A DNA stretch of 64,000 nt from Numida meleagris (Eukaryota; Chordata; Aves; Galliformes; Numididae). Under the pieces are notes generated by a model, which was not told where the DNA came from, ran no database searches, and worked only from the letters and a program-made list of their open reading frames with translations. The position numbers and the translations under genes were made by a program. Below are positions 27,511-40,560 of this stretch, piece by piece. Position 1 is the first letter of the stretch, and each line of letters opens with the position of its first letter. Location: positions 84,927,491 through 84,991,490 of the forward strand of contig NC_034412.1 in assembly GCF_002078875.1 (NCBI RefSeq), given 5' to 3'.

Positions 27511-30500
27511 TTGTAAACATTAAGTCAACAGCCATTATCACTTCTCTTGACTTACAGCCCAGTGTGCCATTAGTCCTTCTCCTGTAATTACATTTTAAGA
27601 CCAGTGCTTACAAATATAGAAATCACTTTTAGAATATTAAAGAATTAACTAACAAATTATTGAAAATACCTCAAAGCTATTCTTCTCTGAGAATGTGGTT
27701 TGGGAATGTCTCTAAATTGTGGGAATGTTAGGGTCTGTACTCTTTTCTTAAATTAGTTGCAGCCATACACCAAAATTTAAATGTAAAATATAAGTACTTC
27801 CGAGAGAATCCAGTGTTATCTCTGAGTGTTTTCTTATGTTTATTTTGGTATAATTTTGCTTTCAAATCTGAGAATTTTAGAAAATAATGAATAAGATGAA
27901 AATTTTTCTGTTGGCTTTTTTTTTTAATTGAATATATTTCACATCCTATTTTAAATTATTTTCAACAGTAATATCCAAAGAAAAACTGCTGAAGGAAATC
28001 AGTCAATTTGTCCCATCAGTCACTGGGTACAAAACTTCCCCTCAGACTGGGGCTGAGTCCCTCCCTTCCAGGAACACCTGAGGGAATGCAGCTGAACTGC
28101 TTTGCTTAATTAGTCAGTATATCTGAATTTAGGATGGAGTAGTGCTCTTAGGACAAGCAGTATAAAAGAGAGATGGCATTGCTTAAGAGGAAACACTGGC
28201 TTATTAGAAGAGTGTGTAGAGGGATGAATGGACATCAGCCTAATTTAAGGACATAGTAAGTAGAAGACTGTCCTTAATATTGTAGGTATTTTTTTGAACC
28301 TCTGTGTTTATATGGTTGCTTACAAGTTGAGGTATTGAATTGAGGCATGCTGACTTAATCTGTTAAGGATGTGTGTGGAGTAGCTGGATAGTTATTCTGT
28401 GCTCTTCTCAGTCTTACAAGCATGCAGCATGCTGGTGTGTGTTGTGATCTCTGTAGTCAGCAGATGAGAGTCTGGTCATCTGAGTTCTGATAATTTCTTC
28501 TTATAATGGCTAAGCATCTCTATGCATATATAATCTTTGTCTTAAAATTCAGACAAAGGTTTAAGTATAGGACTTCTTTTAAGCATATCTATTACAATTG
28601 TTTTGAATCACATCGGATTCTAGGCTTTTCTTCCCTTTGTACGTCTGTCTGCACACATCTTACCATCCAGTACTCTAAGTAAATTCATCAGGATGTGCTT
28701 TCTATATTGTAAAAGAAACATAGCTACAAAGTTATAAGCGCTTTTAAAGAGTATATATAATATACATTAAAACTAGAAAATATTTATGTTCCTTGATATG
28801 CCAACAGCACATTAAAATCTTCCTTATGGAGAATAAGGATATATGGCTGAACTGCGTGTATACTTGAGCGTGTACTGAAGTTTGTAGATTTTCTTCCATT
28901 ATTTCAGTAGGTGAAAGATCTGGGTTTTAGTCCCTGGTTTAAGCACTCAAGCTATTCCCCAGAGAAGCCATTCAGGTACAGGAGGCATCAGCACTGTCTC
29001 TTACAGTCAAAGATTAACTGAACACTTATGTATCTTCTTCATCTGTGTTCTCCCAGGCTTTATCTAACCTCAGTTTAACTTATTCAGGGTGGATTTAACA
29101 ACTTGTTATACTTACCTTGCTATTTTATTGTTGTCAGTGTGTTGTCTTGTTAATGTTCACAGGAAAAATCTCCCTAAGATGTATTGTAGTTGAGTCTATA
29201 CATAGTATATTTTTTTTCCTCACTGCGCATACTTCTATAAGGACTACAGGAGAACAGCACTGAGACTCCTGCACCAATGTGGAAGGTGAGGTCTGGGGCT
29301 TGGTCTCTGTGCTGTACCCTTCCCCACCTGCTGCTCTATGGCCACTGGACTGATGTGCATTGATGTGGCTAACACTGCCTCTTGCCCGTGAGCCATCTTG
29401 GAGAGCTCTCTGCCCTAATCTCATGTAAATCCAGCTCCAGACTGCCAAAATGATCACTTGGTGACTGCAGATTAACAGGATTATATAGGGTTTTACTTGG
29501 CCTATTAGGTTTAATTCACTGTAGGGTTTAGATGGAATTGGAATACTCAAATCTGATCTTATGAAAGCACAGCCAACTTTGATTTTTAACCTCTTTTGTG
29601 TTTTAGAATAGCCCTTCAGCACAGTGGCTAGGAGCTTCCTGCAGGATGATGTCTAAATGTCTCTTGTGACTAAGTAGGACTTGTTTTTTCCATTTGTTCT
29701 CACCTTATGTTCTTCACTCTAAGTGTCTTGAACTCCCTACCAGGGAACTACTCCTCTTCTGGATAGAGAGATGGAATTTGAATCCTGGGACTTGTAGGAA
29801 CTACCATGTAAATATTTAATATTAGTGATAATGGCTCTTTGGGAAAGGAGTGTATAACTCATAAGAGTTACTGGCACTGCTATTACAGTGCCCTGGACCC
29901 AAGCCAGAAGGTATGGCAGATGTTAGAGGAAGCACACTTAGACCCTTAAGTGCGACACTAACGTGAATACATGTTCCCTATCAGTACCTCTTCAAATAGC
30001 GTGTAGTCATCTTGTTTGGATAACACCACCTCAGTGGAAGTTGTCAATCCCTGATGGTTGAGTCCAAGGCTGAGTTGCAGGAAGGTGATTTGAAAGTAAC
30101 TTGGAAGAGCCAACTGGATTCAGAAGTCAAATTCAAATTTAATTCATTACCATCCATGTGACTGAAGCTATAAAATGCAAGATTCCTTAGGTGTGCTTAT
30201 TCTTCAGGATCTCAACTTGTTTCTTCCTCGGAACTCTCTGCATGGTAAGGTCAGATTAAAAAAAACCAAACAAGTACAGAACTGGATATATAAATTTATA
30301 TTTTCTTTACCATGTTTGTATTAGTGTTTAAATGTCTAACAGAGGACATTCTTCTATGTTTACCAGCCCGAAGACCTTCTAAGACAAGTGCTGTTGCCTT
30401 TCTAAGGCTTTAATTGAAGTAAAATTAATCTATTGACCGGAGAACTAAAATAACAAAGGAAAAAAAAATGCATACTTTGTCTAAAGAATGATCTTTTTCT

Positions 30501-31610
30501 CTCACTTAGAATACTACTACATTGAAGTGGTTAATATTAAGCCAACAGACCAGCTTAGGTGCCGTAAATTTCTCTTTGTCTGCTGACTATGTTATTTCCT
30601 ATTTATCACTCAGCTCCTTCCACTCTTCAGAAGCTCAGTGCTAAGGGCTTATCCCTGTGTGGGAGTGAAGTGGCGGTATTGGAGAGGGGAAGGCGTTTCT
30701 TGAGGAACTGAGATGCATTTTATGGGGTATTTGGCTGCTGTACTTAAGGCCTCAGCAGCTTCTGGCCAGTGGAGGTTGCTGGCACACTTCTCCCACCTCC
30801 ATTAGTGATGCACTGACTGAAACCTGACTTGCAGGCAGGGGTTGGCTGTCTTTCCTAATCCCATCCTGTGTCCTTTCTGCTGACTGGGAGGGAAAGAAGA
30901 GGCTCTTCAAATTTTCATTGCTTCCCTTGTGTGCCAGTGCGGCAGATGTTGCCCAGCAACTACTCATCTGTTTACTGATTCACCAAGGATTTGTTTTTAA
31001 GGGAAATCTTCTGATTCTGAGGGAAAGCTATGCATGTAGTATGCTTTTATCTTCAGAAAGTAGTGTTCTGGAACCACTAAGCTCCTTAGAGATGGCAGAT
31101 TCTCTAATGTTTTTCTAATTGATGCAAGCATAGATTAATCATATGCAACTTGATAGGTGATTCTATTGCAAATTGCTTCTGTCTCCAAGTAGAGCAGAAT
31201 AATCATTAATTAAAAGTTCCTCTGATTATTTTTTTTTAAGTGTTTGGCACAAAATCTGAGTCTTAATCTTGGGGTTTGGAATAAGCCCCTAGCTATTCTA
31301 ATTATTATACAAAGAAATAATCTTACAGTAGTAAAATCTAAAGAGAAAAGGGGCCAGTGTGGTCATTATTCCTTAATGTTTGTAGTAATGAGTGAGAAAC
31401 ATGCAACATGTAACTGACTTTTGTACCCTTTCTCTCTTGTACTTAAGAGTGATGATCAAGTATTTGTGTATGTTAATGAGAATCTCTCCACTGGATCTTA
31501 TGGGGTATGTTTTAAATCAAAATACACTCGTAAAACTGTGGAATATATTTTCTTAATTGGAAGGCATAGTTGAAAATCTTTGCACCATATATCCCTGACA
31601 AAATAATTAA
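27511..31610. other. Intergenic stretch, no gene recognised
   Basis: The longest frame is a 162-codon minus-strand opening at 29134-29622, which has no membrane, domain or low-complexity signature that I recognise. I do not call it a gene. Confidence 0.5.
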
Positions 31611-31726
31611 GACATACCTTACTCAGTCACAGGGTCTAATTCTGTATATTATATTGTACTTATGTTAAGACATTCCGTATTCAGTCAAGGGGCCCAGTTC
31701 TGTATTATATATATTGCATATGCTGA
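31611..31726. repeat. Imperfect 58-bp tandem duplication
   Basis: Unit 1 (31611-31668) starts GACATACCTTACTCAGTCA and unit 2 (31669-31726) starts GACATTCCGTATTCAGTCA. Both continue through TTCTGTA into an AT-rich half. By eye the identity is about 80%, so the duplication is not recent. Confidence 0.75.
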
Positions 31727-31774
31727 GGTTATTCACGGAAGAAAGATTTTCTTGTACATTTAAGCTGTTCTCTC

Positions 31775-31791
31775 TCTTTTTTTTTTTTTTT
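31775..31791. repeat. Poly(T) tract
   Basis: About 15 consecutive T residues after a TCTC run. It could be a pyrimidine simple repeat or the antisense tail of a retrocopy, but no gene-like sequence flanks it. Confidence 0.7.
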
Positions 31792-34700
31792 AAATCCTAC
31801 TGAAGAGTTTTGAAGGCTTAAGGTAAGGATCTGTTCCTGTATTTCTTCTTACTCATTATCTTTTGAGTCCTACGATAGAAGAAAATGCAAGCTGCAGAAA
31901 ACAGCCCTTTACTTACGCACCCAGTGTGTAAAGCAAGCAAAGATCATGAACTGCCCGAAGTCTGCTGGGAAGATCAGAAAAACAAACCCACCTTTTCAAT
32001 AAACTTTGTTAATTAATTTGAAGTAAATTTTCACTTCATGATTTTTAAAATGAGCAATACCCCAAGGCTATAAAATGCCTTACTTCTGCAAGGGCCCTGT
32101 GGGGATCTGTGTTCAGAGGCTGGAGGCAGTAACTGACTCCACCAGAAGTGGAGACAGTAGGCTTGCTTATGGGCTTATTTTCAACTTCCCTTGTTTTTGT
32201 TTCTACATAACTGTTCATAAGTAGTCTCATCTTCTGACTCCAGTGTTTTGGAGTTCCGTGTAACAGCTCAGTTCCCAAAATACTTGGAATATGTAGAAAT
32301 TCCTTGTGCACTCAGTCATGAAGAGCAAAGAGAGAAGTTAGGCAGGTAAAGCCCCTTAATTTTGCAGTGGGTACTTTCCTCTCACATTGCTAGACTGTCA
32401 GAGTGAGTGTAGTTGGGTGTAATAAAAAAGTATGTGTTAAAAAATATGTTTAAAATCCAGATGTTTGTGTTAGTCTCTGACACCTGAGATGGTTGGCCTG
32501 CCTTGCTCTCTACCACTGGAGTGGAGCAGCTTCTGCATGCAGCCCTGCTTGCTCCTTCAGCAGCAAGTCCCATTACTTCCCAGCTACCTAGTCCAGACAG
32601 TGTTAGCTCTCCCTGTAAGTCTGATGTAAAGGCAACCTCATTCCTTATTCACCCCTTCCTTTTCTCCCTGCTCTGAGGAATAATTTTGGTCCTTAGGAAA
32701 TGGATGAGACTTGCTCCATGTTGCCTGGCAGTGGAGGCACGAGGAGAGAAGAGAAAGAAGGTGGCTGTAAGGAGAAAACAAAAGAACTGAAGAATCTGCT
32801 GTTCAGTTCTGATAATCTGGGTTGGTTGGTTTTTTGAAATCAAACCCTCACAAGCAGTACTGTGCAGAAGCATGAAGTGGTCACTCCCATCCAATGTCAG
32901 ATGATAACCACCTAGTTATCCTGATATACTTCAGGGCTGTGTGTTTATCAGTGAGTCCTTGGTGATATAAACTATGAAGTGATTTCTAAAACTGTAAATC
33001 AAATGGCTGAATACAAATATTCAGTCCCTCCCTATTGTAAAAACAATGATAGGGAGTTCATTTCTATTTTAAATCTATTTCTGATCCCAGGCTGTATTTC
33101 AAACTGCTTGAAAAGAATGTATTTTTACTGCTGGCTTTTAACTCAAACAAAACTGGCCCATGAATGAGAGAGGAAAGTGGATAAGTAATGAATCAGGAGG
33201 GTTATTTAGTTCCTTGCTTACTGCACTGAAGTAGAATAATCCTACCAAGGGACACAGGTCCTTCTCGTGGCTTTGTTAGTAGCCAGAAGTTGTTCCTCAT
33301 TCCAAACCCTGATGTTAAAGTGTATGTAGCAATGAAGCTTTTGACTCATCCTTGGCTTTTAATGAGAATAAACTTTATGAACAAACAACACATACAATGG
33401 GAAGAAGGAAAAGTCATAAAGATTTGTTTAACTAGGGAGTAGTCAAATCCCCTTGCTATTATTGGAGATGGATTTTCAGTTGCACCATGGAGTGTGGGGA
33501 AGGAAGGTTTATTATTTTAATCCTTTTGCGTAATTTACAGCTTGCCAAGATAGAGGATTTGAGGTTTTTGTGATCATAAAATAATTTTGCACTACTAGTT
33601 TAATTTTAACAGGAAGAATGAATAGGCAATATTGGGCAACACCTGAATTTTCAGCTGAAAAATCTTTGTATAATATAATAGAAAGCTGTTCCAGTACAAA
33701 CTTTAGGGGATAGCGAGATGTTTTTCAAAAGAACTAAGTAGTAATGTATTGGCACTCCTGAGCAAATGAAGCAGATATAGTGGGGTCATAACACAGTGCA
33801 TGTATAGCCAGAGCACTTTGAGGAGGTTAGTATCAACTTTTAAAAGCTTTGAAGTCATCTCAGACTGTTACAGATATGGAGTGGTTCCATTTCATGCAAA
33901 AACACCTAACAGTAACCTTGAGGAGAAGTATAAACTGTAGTTAAAAACGTTTTGTCTGCTGAGCTGCTGGTGTTTCAAGGTAATTCCTGTAGACGTGAAA
34001 GAACATGTAGAGAAAAAACTTAAAAGGAAGTCACGGTCAGATTCCTCCTTCCATAGCTACTGGGGAAAAAAAAGGTTAAGCAAAATGTGATTAATAGCTA
34101 TGAGGTTTGTTTTTTTTCAATCTCTGTAGTTACTTGAAGCTGTCACATTATGCCTTTCTCTGCCCACATCTGCAAAATCCCTCACTCTAATCTCCAGTAA
34201 CTTTCTTGGCGATGTGAATAGAGGAACAACCTGTACTGCTAGGCAAGATTACATCAGCTTAGAGATGATAGTGAATTAAGATTGGTCTGGATGTTCAGTG
34301 TCTAAATGCAGTCAGAGTTTTGTCCAAGTTTTTGCCTACAGCTGGTTGGAACAGAAAAGTACTGATATGAGGAATAGCACCATATGTAATCTGCTGTCCT
34401 AGAAATCCACTATCAGCCAAAGACTTGCATAACACAGACAAGTCTTAGTTTGGTCAGAGTAGGCTGTGGCTCATGTGGGACTGTGCATGGGTGTGAGTCA
34501 GAGCAAAGATGTGCGTGTAAACATGCAGCAATCTGACCTCAGAGCGAGAGATTATCTTGTCCTTGTATCTCTTTTTCCCACAAAGGATATCAAGCTTTAA
34601 TCAATAAATGTAGGTCAGGACAGAGGTCGCTTGATGAGGCTTGAATGCCATGAAGTCTGATGTAATTAATAGTCTTTGGCATTAGTATTTCCTGTTCTAG

Positions 34701-37700
34701 ATTTTGGGATGAAGTGTGAGCACAGGTAACGTCCCTAGAAAGAGATAAAGAACAGCACAGTTCTTTACTACAATTAGGGCAGTATCACTTATACACAAAA
34801 AGGAGTTGAAGATTTAAAGCTAGGACTTTAGGAAAAATTAAGTCTGGGACAATTGGGATGTTGTACTAGCCCTTTGTATGTAAAGGGGAACAAGTATTAA
34901 TCAAAATGACTAGATGACAAAGTCATAAGGATGTGGGAGCTACAAGCAGAACTTGAGCCTAAAGTAGCATCATGCCCAGTCCTGTGGAGAGGTAAGAGAA
35001 TGTGAGACTGGGACAGCAGCTTCAGGAATGAGCTCTGTGGCTTGAGGTTAAATGATGTGAGTGGTGGAATGGGGAAAGGCAGTAATGGAAGATCAGCACC
35101 AGGAGACCAAATGGAGGAAATAACATTTTCCAAGTTTGTTTCAAAAGAAGCATGAAATCTCTCCGATCTGCAAGATACAGTTATGCACTGAACAATCTCA
35201 GGGACTTACACTTATGCAGGGTATTCCACACGAAGAGCTTGTATACTTATGGTATCTGGCACATGTGCTCTCCGAAAGCATAAGCATTTATGATGACAGG
35301 TCTCATTTTCTTTGAGACAGTAAGAATTCATACAGATCTAATAGTGGCTACATTAAGTTCTGTCCATGTTATTCTGGCATGCTAGGTAGCCGTTCCTGGT
35401 AGGATAGCTAGAAGCTTTGTGCCTCTTTTGAAAGAGTGATTGTTAGACAAATTAGTTTTTTACTGTTCAGGCTTCCCTGGGTTATGCTTTACAGCCAAAA
35501 GGAATAACCAGACAAGTTTCCTGCTGTTATTAACTGTTTGAGAATTGATCTGGATTAGGATAGTATTTGGGAATAAAGAACATTGTCCACACTAAGTGGT
35601 GAAATGTGGTCATGAATTTCAGTTTAGACAAACTAGTGCTGTTTCCCTCTTTTGTGGCTTTTCTCTCTACAGCTGTTAGGATCTTGAGTACAAAGTTGGA
35701 AAACATGCCTGCTGTGATGTTAAGATGTTTGCCTGTAGATTATCAACTTGTTCTGACACAGCTGATAAAACAGCCTTTGCTTCTATTTAAATATCATACT
35801 GTTTGTTGGAAATCAGCAATTAAAAAACATGGGGTGAGTATTTGCTATTGGTCTTTCTTTGAAACACTGTTACACTTTACACTGTTTGGTTGAAGTTTAA
35901 ATGCCATGCAGATGACTCAGGAATAGGATTAATACGTTGTCTTCATCTTGTCAGTTGACACATAACATATTATGGAAGATCACTAAGCAGTTTTACACTT
36001 AAACATCTATTGAGCTGACCTCTTGTTAATCAGACTTGCTGTTTTCCAGTTCAGAGTTTAACTGGCAATGGGTTAGGGAAGAGAAGGAGAAAATGTGCAT
36101 AAGACCAGAGGAATATTGACTATATGTATTGCTGGAAAAAATTCAGAAGTTCCTGCAAGACATCTACCATATTTTGCTGCTTACAATTACCTGACTGGCT
36201 GAGCCATTTTTAGACCAGACCTATTCTTACTAATTGAGAATCTACTGTATTTTATATATATATGTATAATATATATGTATATGCACTCTATGGGGTTCAA
36301 GAGCATGCCCTGAGCACCTGATGTGCCCAAGCCATTGTTGAGCAATGTCAGCAAACAATATTGCTCTGAAAATCAACTGTACATGCAGTTCTCACAAAGA
36401 AGGTTTTGTCTGGGAAGGAAAACAAAGCAGGCATGATGGACACATGATATTTAACACTCTGGGTGGTATTACTCTAACACAAAAACAGGGTAGTAAAAGA
36501 ATCTATGGACTTTGACAAATTTATAATACCTTCCTGTTCCCAGACTTCAAATATAGATAGCCAGGAACTGCTAAACTCCACCTGTAGCTGCTAGTGAACT
36601 GCTACACCTCAGCTGAAGGAGAAACAGTATAAGCAACCATCAAACAAAATGTGAATGAGAAGACAAGAACTTCAATTAAAACCTTAAGTAACAAATTTAA
36701 ATTATTTAATTCTGAAAATGAAGTATGTATACAAGGATCATGACTCCAGCAACTTTGGGAGGCTGGAGATGAAAGTGAGGAAGAGTAAAGGGATTTGGAC
36801 CTAATTTCCATGATTGTTTCACTTCTCCAAATTATTTATATTTTTCATTCCAACATGCTATCGCATTGAGTTTCACAAGATTAATACATGAAGCTCCCTA
36901 AATCCTGAGTTGTGAGACTTATCAACCATCTCCTTTCTATGCTAGGGTTATTTGTATGCTTAGTCTCATACAGTAATATTCATTATTTCTGTCCTTTTCT
37001 GCTTCTTTTCTAGCTCTCAACTGCTTCTATGAGAGGAAATGTCTAGAGTAGAACATATTGCTTACTACAGTCTGGATCTGTAGCAACACAAAGGCACTTC
37101 TTAAGATTTATTTTAATGCTCTCCTTCTTTTGTCTGCTTTAGGGAACCAAAGTGATCCACAATAGTTTCTGCATCTTCCCAAATTAAAATTCCTAATGGT
37201 CAGTCATTACTATGTAAGTGTTGAGCTATATTTTTCTACATCCACTTGCGTGCATGAACAAGTTACTTCATCTACCACATAAAGCACAAAGTATCTTTCT
37301 ACAAGAATCTGCAATTAGCTTTAGGTTTGACTGTCTAGAGGACTCTGTTAAGCAAAAGCTGTTCTCACATCTGCCCCACTTCTCAAAATAACTCAATGAT
37401 AGATTGACCAATACATGTCCCAAATAATGGTGGCATTGTGCACTGCTTTAACATTTGTTGAAATTAACTTATGCAGAAGTAATTAAACTCAGTAGTATGA
37501 TTGATGCCCAGTGTTTTAGCGCTTGTGTAACTTGTGTGTTTGTATGTTGTTGCATCTCTTCTTGGTCTGGGAGTTTAAATTGTGCTTCGCAGGTCTTGTC
37601 ACACAAGAACCTTGGTTTTCATTACAGTCATGAATTGAGGGAATCTATACCAAGGACCTTGCTATACAATTAATGATTGCAGATTTCAGTAATTGGGAAA

Positions 37701-39614
37701 TAAACCCACAACTTCATACATTCTTCCTTATGGCTGGTGTCTACTACTTGTAGATTCCTGTTTCTGTTCTCAGGTTTGTTTTATTAATTAACATTGTAAG
37801 TCTTATTATGAAAGTAATGTCCCTAGAAACAACAGTATGCAGTACGGTAGTTTTCTTCCAGGATTTTCAAAATACATGGCTTTAGTCATGCACTTGGATA
37901 TAATTCAGTCACTATCACATCTTTTTGGTATTAACCTCGGCAATAAAACTTGAGTCTTGTGAAATGATCTAGGTCCTTCTGATAATCTAGCGAAGAACGC
38001 TGATATCATATGAGGCAAATCATTAACAGTAAAATTGTCCTTTCGTGTATTAGTTTACACCATAAAAATACCATAACTTGCTCAAACTGCAAATCTTCAG
38101 CAGCGATAGTGGGCAGAGATCAACTCTGAACTTAAAAGCAACAGCCACTGTGGAAAATGTTTGAGCATGAGCGAAGCAGAAGAGATGAAAGGATCCTGAT
38201 ATGATAGCTGTCAGCATCAAGCCAAAAGGAAGCTGTGGGACTATCACAGGGTGCTGTGCAGATGACAACTTGATGCTTTTATGTTACTTGAGTAGCTGTA
38301 CATACATTTGTTTGGAAGTTTGTTCAATTAAAGGCCAAACAATCTTCTTTCAGAAAGAGATCCATTTGCCAAATGCATTAGACCTTTCAGTGGGATATAG
38401 GTACCTCCTCCAGGGTGTTTTCTTCAACATCAGTTATCAGTGTGTGCAAAAGTGCAGTATGAAACACTGTAAGAGTTCTTGGATGGGCTTTCTTTTATCT
38501 TTTCCTCCCCTTAACTACAAAGTTGTAATCTGTCCACTGCAATTAAAAACAACACAACAGGGAGAACAAGAGAAATAATATTTAGGGACTATTTCATAGA
38601 GGATTTGAACTGGTGAGCAGTTATTCATGAAAAGTTACGCCCTATCTTAAGTTTCACTGCTGCAGATATGCTCAGCTCCCTGTATAAATGAGCTCTAAAT
38701 GTACTGAACCTTGTGTGAAGGAGTCTGTCCCAAATTGTGCTTCCTCTCTGCAGGATAAGTACGGATGCAAAATAACGGACTTCAGTCAATGCTTCTTAGT
38801 CCAGAAACTGAATACAAAAGTGTCTTACTCATTTGAAGTCACTGTGAAATCAATTGCAAATGTCTTCCTGGAATATGCTGTCCTGTTTAGGTAATTATTT
38901 GCACAGATTACTCAAGAAGTTAAGTAAATTACTTAAGGTTAAGAAGTATTACTTACCATTTTGACTGAAAATTGACATTTAAGTTTACTGCAGAAAAATT
39001 CCATTACAACTTGCTTGCAACTGGAACAAAGCAAATCTTTTTATGGAGAATTCTTTCTGCCCATACTAGACTTAACCAGCCAATAGAATTCCACCTCTGA
39101 CAAATAAAAATACTATTTTAAACTTTTGTAGTGTCATCCACCTCCCTTTCTAGAGATCACAGTTCAAGTGATGCTGGAAATGAAAGCAGGAAGTGGAAAC
39201 ATTGTTAGGCTCAAGATATTGCTTATGGGTGAAGAGGAAGCACACCTTAGATGTGCTAAGAATTTATTGTTAGTGCAGAATTTATGAACAATTACATGTT
39301 TATTGTTAGTATAACTGGGATTTTAAGAGTCTTACCTTTTTCCCCCCACTCCTCTGTATCCTAAAGTTGATGTTCTTACTCTGACTGGGAGGCATGGGGG
39401 AGGATGGGGGCAGTCATCTGTATCCCTGGTCCTTGCTTCTTTCTTCGTTGTTTTGCAGGCCCACATGACATCTGAATTTACTATATATGGTGCCTTTGAT
39501 GTATGTTAAGTACTATAACTTTCTTTACATTGTTATCCTTAAAACCGTCTTTGTCGTGCTGCAGTCTGTGTTTTCAGTTAGCAGATGATAACTGCAATGG
39601 GAGGCCACATAGTG
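31792..39614. other. Intergenic stretch, no gene recognised
   Basis: AT-rich sequence with only short open frames. An AT-alternating simple repeat occurs at 36252-36283. No exon of a known family was found on either strand. Confidence 0.5.
36252..36283. repeat. AT-rich alternating simple repeat
   Basis: TATATATATATG-type runs, including a repeated ATATATGTAT motif, span about 32 bp. Confidence 0.8.
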
Positions 39615-39951
39615 AGCAGCCTTCCAAGTACCTATGGCGTCTACAGGAAAGCTGGGTTGGGACACTTTGTTGAGGAGTGTAGTGATAGGACAAAGGGTAA
39701 TGGCTTTAAACTAAAAGAAGGGAGATTTACATTAGAGAGTAGGAAGAAACTGTTTACTCAGAGGTTGGAGAGGCACTGGCACAGGCTGTCCATAGAAGTT
39801 GTGAATGCCTGATCTCTAGAAATGTCCAAAACCAGGTTGGATTGGACTTGGGCAACCTGGTCTAGTGGGAGATGTCCCTGCCCATGTCAGGGGAATTGGA
39901 ACTAGATTGTTTTCAAGGTCCTGTCCAGCCCAAACCTTTCTATGATTCTTC
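39615..39951 (+). repeat. CR1 LINE 3' portion, sense, about 340 bp
   Basis: Successive CR1 landmarks are readable. They include CTACAGGAAAGCTGGG, GTGATAGGACAAAGGGTAAT, AGGCACTGGCACAGGCTG, CCAGGTTGGATTGGAC, GCAACCTGGTCTAGTGGGAG and the tail TTTCTATGATTC. The end of ORF2 (QRLERHWHRL) is still visible in translation. It is 5'-truncated, as usual for CR1. Confidence 0.93.
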
Positions 39952-40560
39952 ACTGGTGTTGGATGGCTCTGTTAGAACTGGAGAAGCAACAACAGAGAAG
40001 GGCACTGTCAGGGTGGAAGGGAGTGACAGTGCAGAATTGCGATTGGGAGGGCCTATAGGTCAGACTGCAGTAACCATGAGTTGCAGATGAAGGACAGCCA
40101 GGAGAACAGAGAGCAGAAGACACCTGGTGGCAGTGGTTAGGTCCAGCCAAGAGCCCTATTTAGCAGACACCTCCTGGTTAAGAGGCAGGCCTAAGGCTTA
40201 CATTGGAACTGAAGTCAACAACGCAGCATCAGACCAATGATCCCAGGGCCAGGCACAGCCCAGCGATCTACAGACGATTGCATGGTGATGAGGCTGGTCT
40301 GAACTTCAGCTACAAGATAAAACCTTCTAGTGAGGACAACAGTGGGGGTCAGCTCATCCTGGACTGAGGACAACAGCTGATAGCATCACCATGCCATCTG
40401 GAATGAAGGTGGAAGAGGGAGTCCACCGTGTGGCTTCTCACCACAGTTCAGCTCTCAGAGGCTCTCCTCATGGCTGGGTGCCTGCACCCATCAACCATGT
40501 TGGCCCTGAGCCCAGGACTTACTATGTACTCAGAGCCCTGACCGAGAATGGTTGGAAACG
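39952..40560. other. GC-richer block of unknown nature next to a CR1
   Basis: About 600 bp, clearly richer in G and C and in CAG/CTG-like words than its surroundings, begins exactly where the CR1 tail ends. A 72-codon frame at 39872-40090 crosses the CR1 boundary and is not a gene candidate. The stretch could be part of an uncatalogued repeat; I cannot name it. Confidence 0.4.

Noticed and set aside
29134..29622. A 162-codon minus-strand open frame
   Set aside because: No recognisable motif, biased composition or flanking gene signals; lengths like this occur by chance in 64 kb.
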